Shown one piece after another: positions 1 to 8,687 of a DNA stretch of 64,000 bases (the stretch's first letter is position 1; the number at the start of each line of letters is the position of its first letter). Origin of the DNA: an uncultured Caproiciproducens sp. (lineage in GTDB: Bacteria > Bacillota > Clostridia > Oscillospirales > Acutalibacteraceae); contig NZ_OY761810.1 of the NCBI RefSeq assembly GCF_963664915.1, forward strand, positions 310,001 to 374,000, read 5' to 3'. Position numbers and translations under genes: made by a program. A model generated the notes under the pieces. That model searched no databases, was not told where the DNA came from, and worked only from the letters and a program-made list of their open reading frames with translations.

Positions 1-400
1 GTTCGCTTGTCGTCTTCCCGGGCCAGTACTTGAAAGCCTCATGCAGCTCCTGTGCGGTCTCCTTTGGTATCACAAACGGGTCGGCCATTCTTGTGGCCAT
101 TGTGTCGAATTCTTTTTCCACCCAGTCATAAGAAAATTCCGGGCAAATTTCTGTCGAGCGCGGATGTTTTGTAATAGCGCCCACAATCAATTCGTCATCG
201 CGAATGGTAATCGGCAGATTGCCAAAAATCTTTTCATCTGCTTTTGCGCGTCTCATGATCGGCGCCATGCCTTCTGTTTCCTTGTAAGCCTCTGTTACAA
301 GAACCGCTCTGTCCGACTCAACATAAGGGGTTGCATCCAGAATCATTCTTCTTAGTTTTTCAACCCTGGCCGTTGGTTTGGAAAATCCTTTTTCTATCAC
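1..400 (-). CDS. Glycyl radical enzyme, B12-independent glycerol/1,2-propanediol dehydratase type (N-terminal part)
   Basis: The first 133 residues are visible; the rest lies beyond the window edge. The reading begins at GTG (398-400) behind AAGGAGG, 8 bases upstream. The N-terminus (MIEKGFSKPTARV, then VESDRAVLVTEAYKETEG, then ITIRDDELIVGAITKHPRS) matches my memory of the Clostridium butyricum glycerol dehydratase DhaB1 much better than choline lyase CutC or hydroxyproline dehydratase. Family knowledge: these enzymes dehydrate glycerol or 1,2-propanediol to an aldehyde using a glycyl radical made by a radical-SAM activase. The catalytic Cys and C-terminal Gly are not in view, so the exact substrate is open. 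It is last in the visible leftward operon after shell and GTPase genes, which places it in a microcompartment. The preceding 257 bp (401-657) is AT-rich and holds no gene. Confidence 0.85.
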   Translation of the reverse strand, partial: MIEKGFSKPTARVEKLRRMILDATPYVESDRAVLVTEAYKETEGMAPIMRRAKADEKIFGNLPITIRDDELIVGAITKHPRSTEICPEFSYDWVEKEFDTMATRMADPFVIPKETAQELHEAFKYWPGKTTSE

Positions 401-657
401 TTTAAATACCTCCTTAAAAAAATTTGATCAGTTTATTTTGAACACCAAAGTCTGTCTCAACTTCTTGTGTTTGATTATATACCTCTCTCTGCTTGACCGT
501 ATAATACTATTCAAACTCAAAAAATGTAAAATTAAAACCAAAACATTTGCTAATTTAAAAACATTTTATGAAATAGTTACAAATATTTTCGAATTTTATT
601 TTCGGAATAATTTCTTCAATTCTACAGAAGTGTTCTGTTTTCTACAAAATATGCAGA

Positions 658-1245
658 TCAAAGCGAAACCGACACGCCCAGTAAAGCGATAAAATTTTTC
701 AGAATTGCCGTGTTGCCCGGCCATGCGGGCGAGGTGACCAAGTTCCCGTCAACAACAGATTCATCCGCTTCCTTTTCAATATAGATGCCCCCGGCCATTT
801 CGACTTCCGGTCTGACCGCGGGATACGCCGTCAGCCTTCTTCCTCTCACCACATCCGCTGCGGTAAGCAGCTGGACACCGTGGCAGATCGCTGCAACCGG
901 CTTGCTCAACTTCATGAAGTATCTCACAATGTCAAGCACTTCATCATTCAGCCGCAAATACTCCGGAGAACGCCCGCCCGTCAGATACAGACCCGCATAA
1001 TTCTCGATTTTCAGCGAGGAAAAAGAGGCATTCAGTAGGAACCTGTGCCCCGGTTTCTCGGTGTAAGTCTGATCCCCTTCAAAATCGTGGATCGCCGTTT
1101 TAATAAATTCACCGGCTTTTTTGTTCGGACACGCCACTTCCGCCTGAAGATCAAGCACACCCAATGTCTGAAAAGGTACCATCACTTCATAATCTTCCGT
1201 GAAGTCCCCTGCAAGAATCAGTATTTTTTTTCGAATTTGGTCCAT
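658..1245 (-). CDS. DJ-1/PfpI family protein
   Basis: 195 residues with a Rossmann-like DJ-1/PfpI fold. Strand-loop signatures are KILILAGDF near the start, [11 protein letters not shown] around residue 90, and the nucleophile elbow AAICHGVQ around residue 118, whose Cys is the usual reactive residue. Family members are glyoxalase/deglycase-like enzymes, chaperones or proteases; the sequence does not decide between these. It lies between eutP-like and the glycyl radical enzyme in the same operon, so a role in handling reactive aldehyde made in the microcompartment is a reasonable inference. The start ATG follows AGGAGG. PfpI-like genes in such loci are known, but the substrate here is unknown. 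Confidence 0.8.
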   Translation of the reverse strand: MDQIRKKILILAGDFTEDYEVMVPFQTLGVLDLQAEVACPNKKAGEFIKTAIHDFEGDQTYTEKPGHRFLLNASFSSLKIENYAGLYLTGGRSPEYLRLNDEVLDIVRYFMKLSKPVAAICHGVQLLTAADVVRGRRLTAYPAVRPEVEMAGGIYIEKEADESVVDGNLVTSPAWPGNTAILKNFIALLGVSVSL

Positions 1246-1274
1246 ATTTTTCTCCTCCTGATATTCAGGTAAAA

Positions 1275-1757
1275 TTAAGACCGATTTACTGCAAAATTAA
1301 GACTTTCTTCTTCCCACGGCAGAATGTCCCCCGGTTCCCTCAGATGATTGATTATGTCAGGAATGCCCTCTCCGGTGATGGAACTTACATGGAAAATCGT
1401 CTTGCACCCCGCAAGCCTCAGCCAGTTGTCCGCAAGATCCGGCCTTGCGCCTTCCACATCAATCTGGGTCACAATCCCAATGATCTCCCTCGTTGCTGCG
1501 GCCACAAAATTGGGACTGTAAAGTGAATATTTTTCTGTTGCATTCAGCAACAAGCCCACTACATCCGCTTCGTAGCCATAAAGAACCAACGCTCTTGCCA
1601 GCGTTCTGTTTTCCGCATACTCACCGGGTGTATCAATAATGACATCGTAACGATTCACATACTGCGTTTTATGATACTGAATTTTTTCACCCTTCAATGC
1701 CTGTGTCAGGGTAGTTTTTCCGCAGCCGGTTCTTCCGACCAACATGATTTTTTTCAT
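1275..1757 (-). CDS. eutP: EutP/PduV-type small GTPase
   Basis: 160 residues, the usual length of EutP/PduV. The P-loop GRTGCGKT is at residues 8-15, a G3-like DTPGEY is at about 43-48, a G4-like TQID follows near residue 117, and a G5-like VSS is near 144. EutP/PduV proteins accompany ethanolamine, propanediol and choline microcompartments; PduV is reported to associate with the compartment surface, while EutP has also been described as a kinase. The gene follows the shell gene by only 7 bp and is probably translated with it. No tail or extra domain is seen. The family call is firm; the precise role in this locus is not established. Confidence 0.85.
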   Translation of the reverse strand: MKKIMLVGRTGCGKTTLTQALKGEKIQYHKTQYVNRYDVIIDTPGEYAENRTLARALVLYGYEADVVGLLLNATEKYSLYSPNFVAAATREIIGIVTQIDVEGARPDLADNWLRLAGCKTIFHVSSITGEGIPDIINHLREPGDILPWEEESLNFAVNRS

Positions 1758-1764
1758 GACGCGC

Positions 1765-2145
1765 CTATGCTTTTGTCAGGCTGCACACGGTAAATCCCAT
1801 TACATTTTCCGCATAATTCAAAACAGCCTCCAAAGCAGTCGATACATCGGATATCTTCCCTGTAATGATTAACGTGCCGCTGAACCTGTCTATAAATCCA
1901 ATATCAATGCTGGACTTTTTCAGCGCGATATCGGCGGCTATAATGGATGTTTCACTTGGAGACATCGTCAAGATACCGATTGCGGCTTTGGCATAATCTA
2001 TTTTGGGATCCAAACCAAGCTTTTGATAAATTACTGCATTGGGACTTGCAATTACATGCGCCATCGTGATCTGTTTGCCGGGCACGATTTCCTGTACAAT
2101 TCTCATCAATTTATCGCCCGACTGCTCCAAATCAACCAATTTCAC
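1765..2145 (-). CDS. Microcompartment shell protein, circularly permuted EutS/PduU type
   Basis: 126 residues. The segment from RIVQEIVPGKQITMAHVIA through GILTMSPSETSIIAADIAL and IGFIDRFSGTLIITG follows EutS/PduU closely. These are circularly permuted single-BMC-domain hexamers that form part of the protein shell. The assigned start is GTG (2143-2145) behind AAGAAGG; a shorter form from the internal ATG at MRIVQ would match EutS length better and cannot be excluded. It is the first gene of the leftward operon eutS-like, eutP, pfpI-like, glycyl radical enzyme, just downstream of a good sigma-A-type promoter. Further shell genes must lie to the left, outside the window. Confidence 0.88.
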   Translation of the reverse strand: MKLVDLEQSGDKLMRIVQEIVPGKQITMAHVIASPNAVIYQKLGLDPKIDYAKAAIGILTMSPSETSIIAADIALKKSSIDIGFIDRFSGTLIITGKISDVSTALEAVLNYAENVMGFTVCSLTKA

Positions 2146-2190
2146 AAAAAAACCTTCTTTGCTATAGAAATACTATAAATTTTCTTTAAC

Positions 2191-2220
2191 TATATAGTAC
2201 CATGATGGAAAATGTATCAA
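2191..2220 (-). promoter_or_regulatory. Predicted sigma-A promoter of the microcompartment operon
   Basis: On the minus strand TTGATA (2215-2220) and TATATA (2191-2196) are 18 bp apart. Transcription would begin near 2184, about 40 nt before the eutS-like start. No operator was recognised. Confidence 0.55.
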
Positions 2221-2275
2221 TAACACTATACAAACCAAATCATAGTAAATTTAAAGAGTGCGGGGACAAAAAACA

Positions 2276-2311
2276 GGCTGACTCAAAATGCTTTCGCCTT
2301 TTGAGTCAGCC
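2276..2311 (-). terminator. Intrinsic terminator after the HAD hydrolase gene
   Basis: A perfect 13-bp stem (GGCTGACTCAAAA and its complement) with a 10-nt loop is followed on the minus strand by CTGTTTTTTG. It lies 16 bp past the HAD gene stop and insulates the microcompartment operon promoter. Confidence 0.85.
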
Positions 2312-2327
2312 TTGTAATTCGATAGAT

Positions 2328-3215
2328 TTACTGCCCGTTGTTCAGAACGCCGGAGTCCGCACTGTTTGACTGTTCCTCCCGCAATGCCAGTAGACGGTCT
2401 TCCATCTGCATATCATTTGTACGGTTTGTCGCCTGAATCTGGTCAAGCACCGCGAAAACTGTCTTTTCTATTTTACTGCCTTCCGAATAATCAGCAGGAA
2501 CTACAAAATCCACCCTGCCCTGCAGAATCATTTTATTGGCATTCTCTTTCTGATCCTGATAAACCGCAATGGAGTGCCCGCCATTTACTTTAACCAGTTT
2601 CATGCAGGGCACATCGGTCAGCCCGTCGCCAATGTAAATCATGTTCCGAAAGGGAACCCTTCGGTTATTTTCAGGCGTGAATTCGTTTAAACCTTTATGC
2701 TCGGTGACATCCAGTACCCCTTTGTTAATGCGGAACAGAAACTGTGTTTTACTGGTATAATTTACCGCCATGGCCGGCCATATCGCAAGATTGTTTTCAT
2801 CATAGCAATACTCCGCCGCATAGATCTTTTTGAACTCCTCTGCGATTTCCGTTCCCATAATAATCTCTTTTAAACCGGAGGAAATAATATAATGCTCAAT
2901 TTTCACACCACAGGATTCCCCATACAGATTGACCCTTTTGAACCAGGATTCCACTCCGTGAAAGAGCTGGACGCTCTTCCCTAGTTTTTTAAATACTTCA
3001 CGGGTCAAAAGCATTTTGCCTTCCGCCTCCTGTTTCATAACCAGCATGTAGGCAAGAATCTGATCCATTTGATTCTCTTTCATAACGGCGCTGCATTTGC
3101 CCCAGAAAGTATTGGCATCCATACCGATGCCGGGAATGAACGCGTATTCCTGCATGTCTTTCGGAGAAAGTGTTTTATCAAAATCATATAGAATCGCAAC
3201 AATCAAATTTCCCAT
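2328..3215 (-). CDS. HAD-superfamily hydrolase (phosphatase-like)
   Basis: About 295 residues. HAD motif I is DFDKTLS near residue 11, a Ser motif II is in IISSGLKEII (middle of the protein), and motif IV is IGDGLTDVPCMK near residue 195. This suggests a soluble phosphoserine-phosphatase-like (HAD subfamily I) phosphohydrolase; the substrate cannot be read from sequence. ATG at 3215 is chosen over the upstream ATG (3224) because AGGA sits 9 bases before it, while it abuts the earlier one. The tail after residue 260 is polar and probably flexible. The gene is monocistronic, with terminators on either side. No link to the microcompartment can be shown beyond proximity. Confidence 0.75.
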   Translation of the reverse strand: MGNLIVAILYDFDKTLSPKDMQEYAFIPGIGMDANTFWGKCSAVMKENQMDQILAYMLVMKQEAEGKMLLTREVFKKLGKSVQLFHGVESWFKRVNLYGESCGVKIEHYIISSGLKEIIMGTEIAEEFKKIYAAEYCYDENNLAIWPAMAVNYTSKTQFLFRINKGVLDVTEHKGLNEFTPENNRRVPFRNMIYIGDGLTDVPCMKLVKVNGGHSIAVYQDQKENANKMILQGRVDFVVPADYSEGSKIEKTVFAVLDQIQATNRTNDMQMEDRLLALREEQSNSADSGVLNNGQ

Positions 3216-3403
3216 TTTTATCATTCCTCATTCACAGTAAAGGAGCCTTTTCAGAAACGAAATTTCATGCGGGCTTCTTTCCAAGATAATATAAATATAA
3301 CAATACATTCATTATACACATTTACCGGTTAAAATCCATCCTATTGCCACCGCACTGTGAATTGTTTTCTCAAGTATCCAATCCCCTTTCAATGCACCAT
3401 AAC

Positions 3404-3441
3404 AAAACAGCGCGGCCGTAAAACTCCGGCCGCGCTGTTTT
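3404..3441 (-). terminator. Intrinsic terminator after fucO
   Basis: 15-bp perfect stem (AAAACAGCGCGGCCG and complement) with an 8-nt loop, ending in U-rich sequence on the minus strand. It begins 5 bp after the fucO stop. The A/T-flanked stem could also act on the opposite strand. Confidence 0.88.
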
Positions 3442-3445
3442 ATTC

Positions 3446-4597
3446 TTACATCATGGATTTGTAGAGAGCGATGATCTCCTCCAATGTAGGATCTTTGGGA
3501 TTGCCGCCCATGCAGGCATCCGCCATGGCGGACTCGGCAAGGAATTGAATATCTTCCTCCTTTACGCCTACTTCGGAAACCTTCTGCGGAATTTCAACAT
3601 CTCTGGAAAGCTTCTTCACTGCGTCAATGGCAGCCTTGCGGTATTCTTCCTGCGTCATGCCGTCGACATCCTTCACACCCATGGCACGTGCGATTTCACG
3701 GTATTTTTCACCGGTGGACTCCGCATTGTACTCCAGCACGGTTGGCAGGATGGTGGCGCAGGCCACGCCATGGGGCGTGTCATACAGCGCGCTGAGCGGA
3801 TGCGCCATGGAATGTACCGCACCAAGGCCGACATTGGAGAATCCCATTCCCGCCACATACTGGCCCAGAGCCATTTCGCTGCGCCCCTGCGGGTCGCCCG
3901 CGACGGAGCTGCGCAATGCGCGGGAAACAATCTCAATTGCTTTCAAATGCATCATGTCTGTCAGTTCCCACGCACCTTTGGTGATATATCCCTCAATCGC
4001 GTGGGTCAGGGCATCCATGCCGGTCGCGGCACAGAGCCCCTTTGGCATAGAAGCGGACATTTCAGAGTCGATGATGGAAACCAGCGGAATGTCATGGGGA
4101 TCGACACACACGAATTTACGGTGCTTTTCCTCGTCGGTAATAACGTAGTTGATGGTCACTTCCGCGGCGGTGCCGGAAGTGGTGGAAACAGCCAGAAGAG
4201 GCAGACATTTATTTTTCGTCTGTATTGCTCCCTCAAGGCTGCGGACATCCGCATGCTCCGGGTTGGTCATGATCACCGCGATGGCCTTGCTGGTGTCGAT
4301 GGCGCTGCCGCCGCCCACAGCAATCAGGCAGTCCGCCTTTATTTTCTTGCAGGCCTTTACGCCGTCCTGCACATTATGTATCGTGGGGTTTGCCTTGATG
4401 TGGTCGAACACCTCATAAGAAATGGAGGCATCCTCCAACACCTTCATCACCTTGGTGGCAACATTGAACTTGATGAGATCCTTGTCGGTGACAAGCATCA
4501 CCTTCTTCAAACCACGGTTTTTCACTTCCGGAGCCAGCTCCGCGATGGCTCCCGGGCCAAAATAAGACGTTTCATTCAAGATGGTACGATAGGACAT
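3446..4597 (-). CDS. fucO: Iron-dependent alcohol dehydrogenase, lactaldehyde reductase (1,2-propanediol oxidoreductase) type
   Basis: 383 residues, the length of FucO. It follows E. coli FucO (from memory) nearly throughout: NADH-binding GGGSAIDT, then SLEGAIQTKNK, TVSTTSGTAAEVTINYV-like and RKFVCVDPHDIP. The metal site is visible as DALTHAIEG and HSMAHPL...DTPHG, giving the expected Asp and three His. FucO reduces L-lactaldehyde to 1,2-propanediol with NADH, the step that feeds a propanediol microcompartment. That fits the neighbouring glycyl-radical locus, though this gene has its own transcription unit. ATG 4597 is chosen because GGAGGG lies 7 bases upstream; the frame stays open for 32 more codons without family similarity. 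Confidence 0.88.
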   Translation of the reverse strand: MSYRTILNETSYFGPGAIAELAPEVKNRGLKKVMLVTDKDLIKFNVATKVMKVLEDASISYEVFDHIKANPTIHNVQDGVKACKKIKADCLIAVGGGSAIDTSKAIAVIMTNPEHADVRSLEGAIQTKNKCLPLLAVSTTSGTAAEVTINYVITDEEKHRKFVCVDPHDIPLVSIIDSEMSASMPKGLCAATGMDALTHAIEGYITKGAWELTDMMHLKAIEIVSRALRSSVAGDPQGRSEMALGQYVAGMGFSNVGLGAVHSMAHPLSALYDTPHGVACATILPTVLEYNAESTGEKYREIARAMGVKDVDGMTQEEYRKAAIDAVKKLSRDVEIPQKVSEVGVKEEDIQFLAESAMADACMGGNPKDPTLEEIIALYKSMM

Positions 4598-4812
4598 TAG
4601 AATTCCCTCCAAATTAATATTCCATCTAAACAGACCGGCGGTTTTCAGCCACCTGTCCGTAATGGTCGTCCGACAGGCATACTTAAAATCCACAACAAAT
4701 TTCCAATTAAAATGCTTATATATAATTATTTTATGATGGTTATTATATCATTGAGAAAAGATAAATGCAGGTAAATTTAAATACTTTGTCTTTTTATTTC
4801 ATCCGACAGCCC

Positions 4813-4847
4813 AATGGCCGTTGCAGCTTTATGCTGCAACGGCCATT
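4813..4847 (-). terminator. Hairpin downstream of the ABC substrate-binding gene
   Basis: 15-bp perfect inverted repeat (AATGGCCGTTGCAGC) with a 5-nt loop, 21 bp after the substrate-binding protein stop. There is no U-run on either side, so it may stabilise the 3' end rather than terminate. Confidence 0.5.
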
Positions 4848-4868
4848 AATGGAATCCACGCATTCCGC

Positions 4869-5888
4869 TTATTTTACCTCTTTCATTACCTGCTCTGCAA
4901 ATGAAGTATTAATCAACTTGTCGTAAGGAACATTTTGTTTCAGTTCACCGGCCTGCGTCATGACTTCCTGTAAAAGGGCAAAAGCCGCCGGCTTTACAAT
5001 GGGATCATGGCTCCATGCATTAATATCCTTATAATTCTGCGTTGCTGCAGTAAGCAGTTTTACGTCCGTGTCAGGGAAAGACGGGGCAATTGCTTTTGCA
5101 ATTTCCTCCGGAGTGTGTGTATCCACCCATTTTTGTCCCTTGTAGAACGCCTTCGTAAAGCGGGTGATTAAATCAGAGTTTTTCTCGATATAGCTTTTTT
5201 TCGCGCAGAAAGCGGTATAAGGAATTTCCCCACTTTCCTTGCCGATGGAAGCTACGATGTATCCTTTCCCCTGTGCCACGATCTGAGAGGCCGCCGGTTC
5301 AAACATCGTCACATAGTCCCCTGTGCCGTTCGTGAAGGCAGGCCCCATCAGCGCGTACTGAATGCTGTCATCCAGCTTGGTGTCTTTGAGCGGATCAATA
5401 CCGTTTTTTCTGATGACATACTGCAAGGTCATGTACGGTACGCCGCCCTTTCGCCCGGGAAGCACTACCTTATTGCGTATTTTATCCCATGAAAAATTCG
5501 GGTCGGGCTGGCGGCCGAGAAGGAAAGAACCGTCGCGCTGTGTTACCAGTGCGAAAATCTGTACGCTGTCTGTCTTTCCTTCATTATAGACATAAATGGA
5601 AGCCTCCGGTCCGGCTAAACCGATATCAGCGTTATTTGACAATACCGTCGACATCACCTTGTCTGTTCCCTCCGCAGTGGAAAGATCAATCTCAATCCCC
5701 TCATCCTTAAAATAACCCAGATTGATTGCCGCGTATTGAGGCGCGTAGAAAACAGAATGGGTAACCTCGCATACTTTTATTTTCACCTGTGCTTTACTTT
5801 CGGTTACGGTCTTTCCGCAGCCTGTCACCATTACCAGCATCATTGCAAGGCAAACGGCAGCGGCAAAAAATTTCAACACCTTCTTCAT
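4869..5888 (-). CDS. NitT/TauT-type ABC transporter substrate-binding lipoprotein
   Basis: 339 residues. A lipoprotein signal covers residues 1-24, ending in the lipobox VTGC (Cys24). The mature part has the NMT1/SsuA-like opening (VTHSVFYAPQYAAINLGYFKDEGI), in which the ligand lies between two lobes. Family members bring in sulfonates, nitrate, bicarbonate or thiamine precursors (HMP). The motif set here does not tell which, though the 'fetch to membrane' role is clear. It is the last gene of the operon ATPase-permease-binding protein on the minus strand. The start ATG follows AGGGG. A 4-thiazole/pyrimidine ligand is possible, but no riboswitch of the TPP type is seen upstream. Confidence 0.85.
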   Translation of the reverse strand: MKKVLKFFAAAVCLAMMLVMVTGCGKTVTESKAQVKIKVCEVTHSVFYAPQYAAINLGYFKDEGIEIDLSTAEGTDKVMSTVLSNNADIGLAGPEASIYVYNEGKTDSVQIFALVTQRDGSFLLGRQPDPNFSWDKIRNKVVLPGRKGGVPYMTLQYVIRKNGIDPLKDTKLDDSIQYALMGPAFTNGTGDYVTMFEPAASQIVAQGKGYIVASIGKESGEIPYTAFCAKKSYIEKNSDLITRFTKAFYKGQKWVDTHTPEEIAKAIAPSFPDTDVKLLTAATQNYKDINAWSHDPIVKPAAFALLQEVMTQAGELKQNVPYDKLINTSFAEQVMKEVK

Positions 5889-5976
5889 ACTCTTTACCCC
5901 TTTCGTAAAATGTGTTCCGGGGAAGTTCCCCTTTCATATAGAATAATCTGTTTTCATGCAGATTATAGTATCCATC

Positions 5977-6783
5977 TTAATGTCCGTACCACTTTAAAAC
6001 CAGCTTCTCCAGCAGTGCGACCGCTTCATACATCAGCGCTGCAACGACAGAAAGAATAATGACGCTGGTCATGACAAGATCCAGTTTAAAAACCTGCCCG
6101 CCGTAAACAATCAGATAGCCCAGTCCGGCCTTTGACACAAGGAACTCGCCGGCAATAACCCCGACCAGAGAAAGACCGATATTGATTTTCAAAGAATTAA
6201 ACAGCGTGGAAATATTGTAGGGGAAAACAATTTTACAAAAGATTTGTCTTTTGTTTGCCCCGAATGTGGCGGCCATACGAATATATTCATGATCCGTATG
6301 CCGAAATCCGTTTAGCATTTCAAGCACGGTTACAATGAGCGAAATTGCCAGTGCCATAAAAATAATTGCTTTGGTGCCCGCGCCGACAATGACAATGATA
6401 ACGGGGCCAAGCGCAATTTTCGGCAGGCTGTTCAGAACAACCAGATAAGGTTCACTCACTTTGGAAATAAAACTGCTCCACCATAAAACGATTGCTAACA
6501 AAGTACCAAAAACAACCCCAAGAAAAAAACCCACCAGCGTTTCATAAACCGTAACACCCACATGCATAAACAGATCATTCTGCGCCATATTGAGAAAAGT
6601 CTGCCAAATACGGGAAGGCTGACTCAGGATGAAACTATCAATCAGCCCCAGTCTCGCGGTAATCTCCCATTGCAGAATAAAAATAACCAAAACAGCAATT
6701 TGGCAGAAACGAATGATCTGTTTCCTTTGTTTTTTCTTATTCAGATATTTTGTGCGTTCTTGAGAAACCAGCGGCTTATTCAT
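5977..6783 (-). CDS. NitT/TauT-type ABC transporter permease
   Basis: 268 residues with about six hydrophobic segments. The first follows a Lys-rich cytoplasmic N-terminus. The coupling motif region EYIRMAATFGANKRQIFCKIVFP (EAA loop type, G spaced as usual) is around residues 175-200 and would contact the ATPase. It belongs to the SsuC/TauC/ThiX permease family, normally a homodimer. Its ATG overlaps the end of the ATPase gene by 8 bp (ATGAATAA), so translation is probably coupled. The ligand is defined by the partner binding protein and remains unknown. Confidence 0.87.
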   Translation of the reverse strand: MNKPLVSQERTKYLNKKKQRKQIIRFCQIAVLVIFILQWEITARLGLIDSFILSQPSRIWQTFLNMAQNDLFMHVGVTVYETLVGFFLGVVFGTLLAIVLWWSSFISKVSEPYLVVLNSLPKIALGPVIIVIVGAGTKAIIFMALAISLIVTVLEMLNGFRHTDHEYIRMAATFGANKRQIFCKIVFPYNISTLFNSLKINIGLSLVGVIAGEFLVSKAGLGYLIVYGGQVFKLDLVMTSVIILSVVAALMYEAVALLEKLVLKWYGH

Positions 6784-7540
6784 CGATAGACAACTCTTTC
6801 CATATATGGTCGAAGTAGGTTCTGAATTTGGGACTGTTCCTGCAGTTCAGGGGCGTCCTGTTTTCGTCCTCGAAGTCAACTTCAAGAATTTCTTTTACCC
6901 TGGCGGGCCGGGCGCTCATAACCATAATTTTATCCCCCATGCTGATACTTTCCGGTATGTCATGGGTCACCATCACGGTCGTAATCTTTTCCCTTTTCAA
7001 AATTCTGTAAACGTCATCGGTCACGGTCAGCCGTGTTTGGTAGTCCAGCGCAGAGAAGGCTTCATCCAGTAAAAGGATGTCTGGATTGATTGCTAAAGTT
7101 CGGATCAGAGCCACCCTTTGCCGCATTCCTCCCGACAGCTGCACCGGATATTTATCCTTAAATTCATACAGTCCGTAAGTCTTCAAAAGCTGAACCGCTC
7201 TCGCTTTATTTTCGGAAGACATCATGTTTCGTACTTCCAGACCAAACAGCACATTTTTGTAAATCGTGCGCCAGTCCAGAAGATTGTCGCGCTGCAGCAT
7301 ATATCCGATGTGCGGTGAAGTTCCCACAATTTTCTCCCCTTTTACAAACACTTCGCCCGCTGTCGGCTTCAACAGACCGGCAATAATTGAAAGCAAGGTG
7401 GACTTTCCGCAGCCGCTTGGCCCGACTATGCTGATAAATTCCCCTTTTTTCACAACAAAACTGATGTCGTTCAGCGCGGTTATTTCACCGTTTTCTGACT
7501 GATAGATTGCTTCTATATTCTGAACTCTGAGTACGTCCAA
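6776..7540 (-). CDS. NitT/TauT-type ABC transporter ATP-binding protein
   Basis: About 254 residues. Walker A GPSGCGKS, Q-loop MLQRDNLL, signature LSGGMRQR, Walker B ILLLDEAFSALD and switch His in VMVTHD are all present, so the ATPase should be active. The start is uncertain: the frame is open from TTG 7582, and GTG 7549 is possible. TTG 7540 (MDVLRVQNIEAIY) is preferred because GAGGTGA sits 5-6 bases upstream and the protein then begins at the first beta-strand. It heads the leftward operon. A short tail after the switch region (FEDENRTPLNCRNSPKFR) is typical of the family. Confidence 0.85.
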   Translation of the reverse strand: MDVLRVQNIEAIYQSENGEITALNDISFVVKKGEFISIVGPSGCGKSTLLSIIAGLLKPTAGEVFVKGEKIVGTSPHIGYMLQRDNLLDWRTIYKNVLFGLEVRNMMSSENKARAVQLLKTYGLYEFKDKYPVQLSGGMRQRVALIRTLAINPDILLLDEAFSALDYQTRLTVTDDVYRILKREKITTVMVTHDIPESISMGDKIMVMSARPARVKEILEVDFEDENRTPLNCRNSPKFRTYFDHIWKELSIDE

Positions 7541-7636
7541 CGGTATCACCTCATCTTTCTGTTCATCCCGTCCAAAGAGCAATACGCCGTAATGAAATAG
7601 TTCGCCTTTGGTATAAAATATGTGAAATATATTAAT

Positions 7637-7720
7637 TTGTGAAAATTGATTGATCGGCAGACTTTCACAAACCCGGAAATATCGGGTTGAAAAAAACGAA
7701 ATCCGTGTTACTATAGTAAC
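7637..7720. promoter_or_regulatory. Divergent control region with two inverted repeats
   Basis: Between the leftward ABC operon and the rightward thiolase gene. TTGTGAAA (7637-7644) is mirrored by TTTCACAA (7663-7670). A 14-bp perfect palindrome GTTACTATAGTAAC (7707-7720) overlaps a plausible -10 for the thiolase gene (TTGAAA at 7687-7692, then TACTAT 17 bp on or TATAGT 19 bp on). Both repeats look like operators, but the binding proteins are unknown. Confidence 0.45.
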
Positions 7721-7763
7721 GTAACTTTAGCCGGTGAAAAGACCGGCCGAAACAGAGGGAAAT

Positions 7764-8597
7764 ATGGAAAAATTCGAACAGGTTGAAACCAGCATCATTA
7801 AAAAATACCGGCGGGAAATCTGGATTCCGTTTATCGCGGCTATCAAGGACTATCAGCTGATTCAGAAGGGCGACCGGATCGCCGTGTGTATCTCCGGCGG
7901 AAAGGACTCCATGCTGATGGCGAAATGTGTACAGCATCTTCAAAAATACAGTGATTTCCCGTTTGAAGCGGAATATCTGGTAATGGATCCCGGCTACAAC
8001 CAGATAAACCGCCAGCGAATCGTGGAAAACGCGCAGGCACTTCATATCCCGATTAAAATTTTTGAAACGAGAATCTTTGACATCGTGGCCAAAACAAAAC
8101 AGTCGCCCTGCTATCTGTGCGCGAAAATGCGCAGAGGGCATCTGTACAAACAAGCACAGGATCTGGGCTGCAACAAAATCGCCCTGGGTCACCACTTTGA
8201 CGATGTGATCGAAACAATTCTGATGAGTATGCTGTACGGCGCGGAAATCAAAACTATGATGCCGAAGCTGCACAGCACAAATTTCGCCGGCATGGAGCTG
8301 ATCCGGCCGCTGTACATGGTGAAGGAAGCCGACATTCTTGCGTGGCGGCGCTACAATGACCTTCAGTTCATCCAGTGCGCCTGCCGGGTTACGGAAAACT
8401 GCGTGCTTGGCGACAACGGCGGCGGTTCGAAACGGCAGGAAATGAAGGAATTGATTAAAAAGTTCCGAAAAACCAGCCCGAACATCGACCGGAATATCTT
8501 TCACAGCATTCACAATGTCAATCTTGAAACCATCATTGGCTACCGCAAAGGCGGCGAACAGCACAACTTTCTGGACGATTACGATGAGCAGGGCTGA
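7764..8597 (+). CDS. TtcA-like tRNA 2-thiolation protein (PP-loop ATPase)
   Basis: 277 residues. The PP-loop SGGKDS activates the target base with ATP. CYLCAKMRR in the middle and a later CACR supply the Cys pairs that, in TtcA-type enzymes, bind a [4Fe-4S] cluster. GHHFDDVIET is a second family signature. Homologues place sulfur on tRNA cytidine 32 or related positions. The Clostridial branch is diverse, so the exact target is unproven. ATG 7764 is used because GAGGGA lies just upstream; an in-frame ATG 30 bases earlier has no such site. The gene stands alone and is followed by a large hairpin. Confidence 0.8.
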   Translation: MEKFEQVETSIIKKYRREIWIPFIAAIKDYQLIQKGDRIAVCISGGKDSMLMAKCVQHLQKYSDFPFEAEYLVMDPGYNQINRQRIVENAQALHIPIKIFETRIFDIVAKTKQSPCYLCAKMRRGHLYKQAQDLGCNKIALGHHFDDVIETILMSMLYGAEIKTMMPKLHSTNFAGMELIRPLYMVKEADILAWRRYNDLQFIQCACRVTENCVLGDNGGGSKRQEMKELIKKFRKTSPNIDRNIFHSIHNVNLETIIGYRKGGEQHNFLDDYDEQG

Positions 8598-8610
8598 AAC
8601 ACACAAATAA

Positions 8611-8659
8611 ACAGGCGCAGGATACGGGCAGTCTTTTGGACTGTTCCTCCTGCGCCTGT
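8611..8659. terminator. Branched hairpin between converging genes
   Basis: Outer 12-bp stem ACAGGCGCAGGA/TCCTGCGCCTGT encloses an inner CAGTC/GACTG stem. It lies between the rightward thiolase and the leftward holin gene. The T-run is weak; it may serve both directions. Confidence 0.6.
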
Positions 8660-8687
8660 CTATTGTTATCTTTAGTCAGATTGTATA

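Noticed and set aside
1-400. Choline trimethylamine-lyase (cutC) as identity for the glycyl radical enzyme
   Set aside because: The N-terminal sequence is far closer to the glycerol/propanediol dehydratase group, and CutC-specific N-terminal features are absent; the presence of EutS/EutP-like genes alone does not indicate choline.
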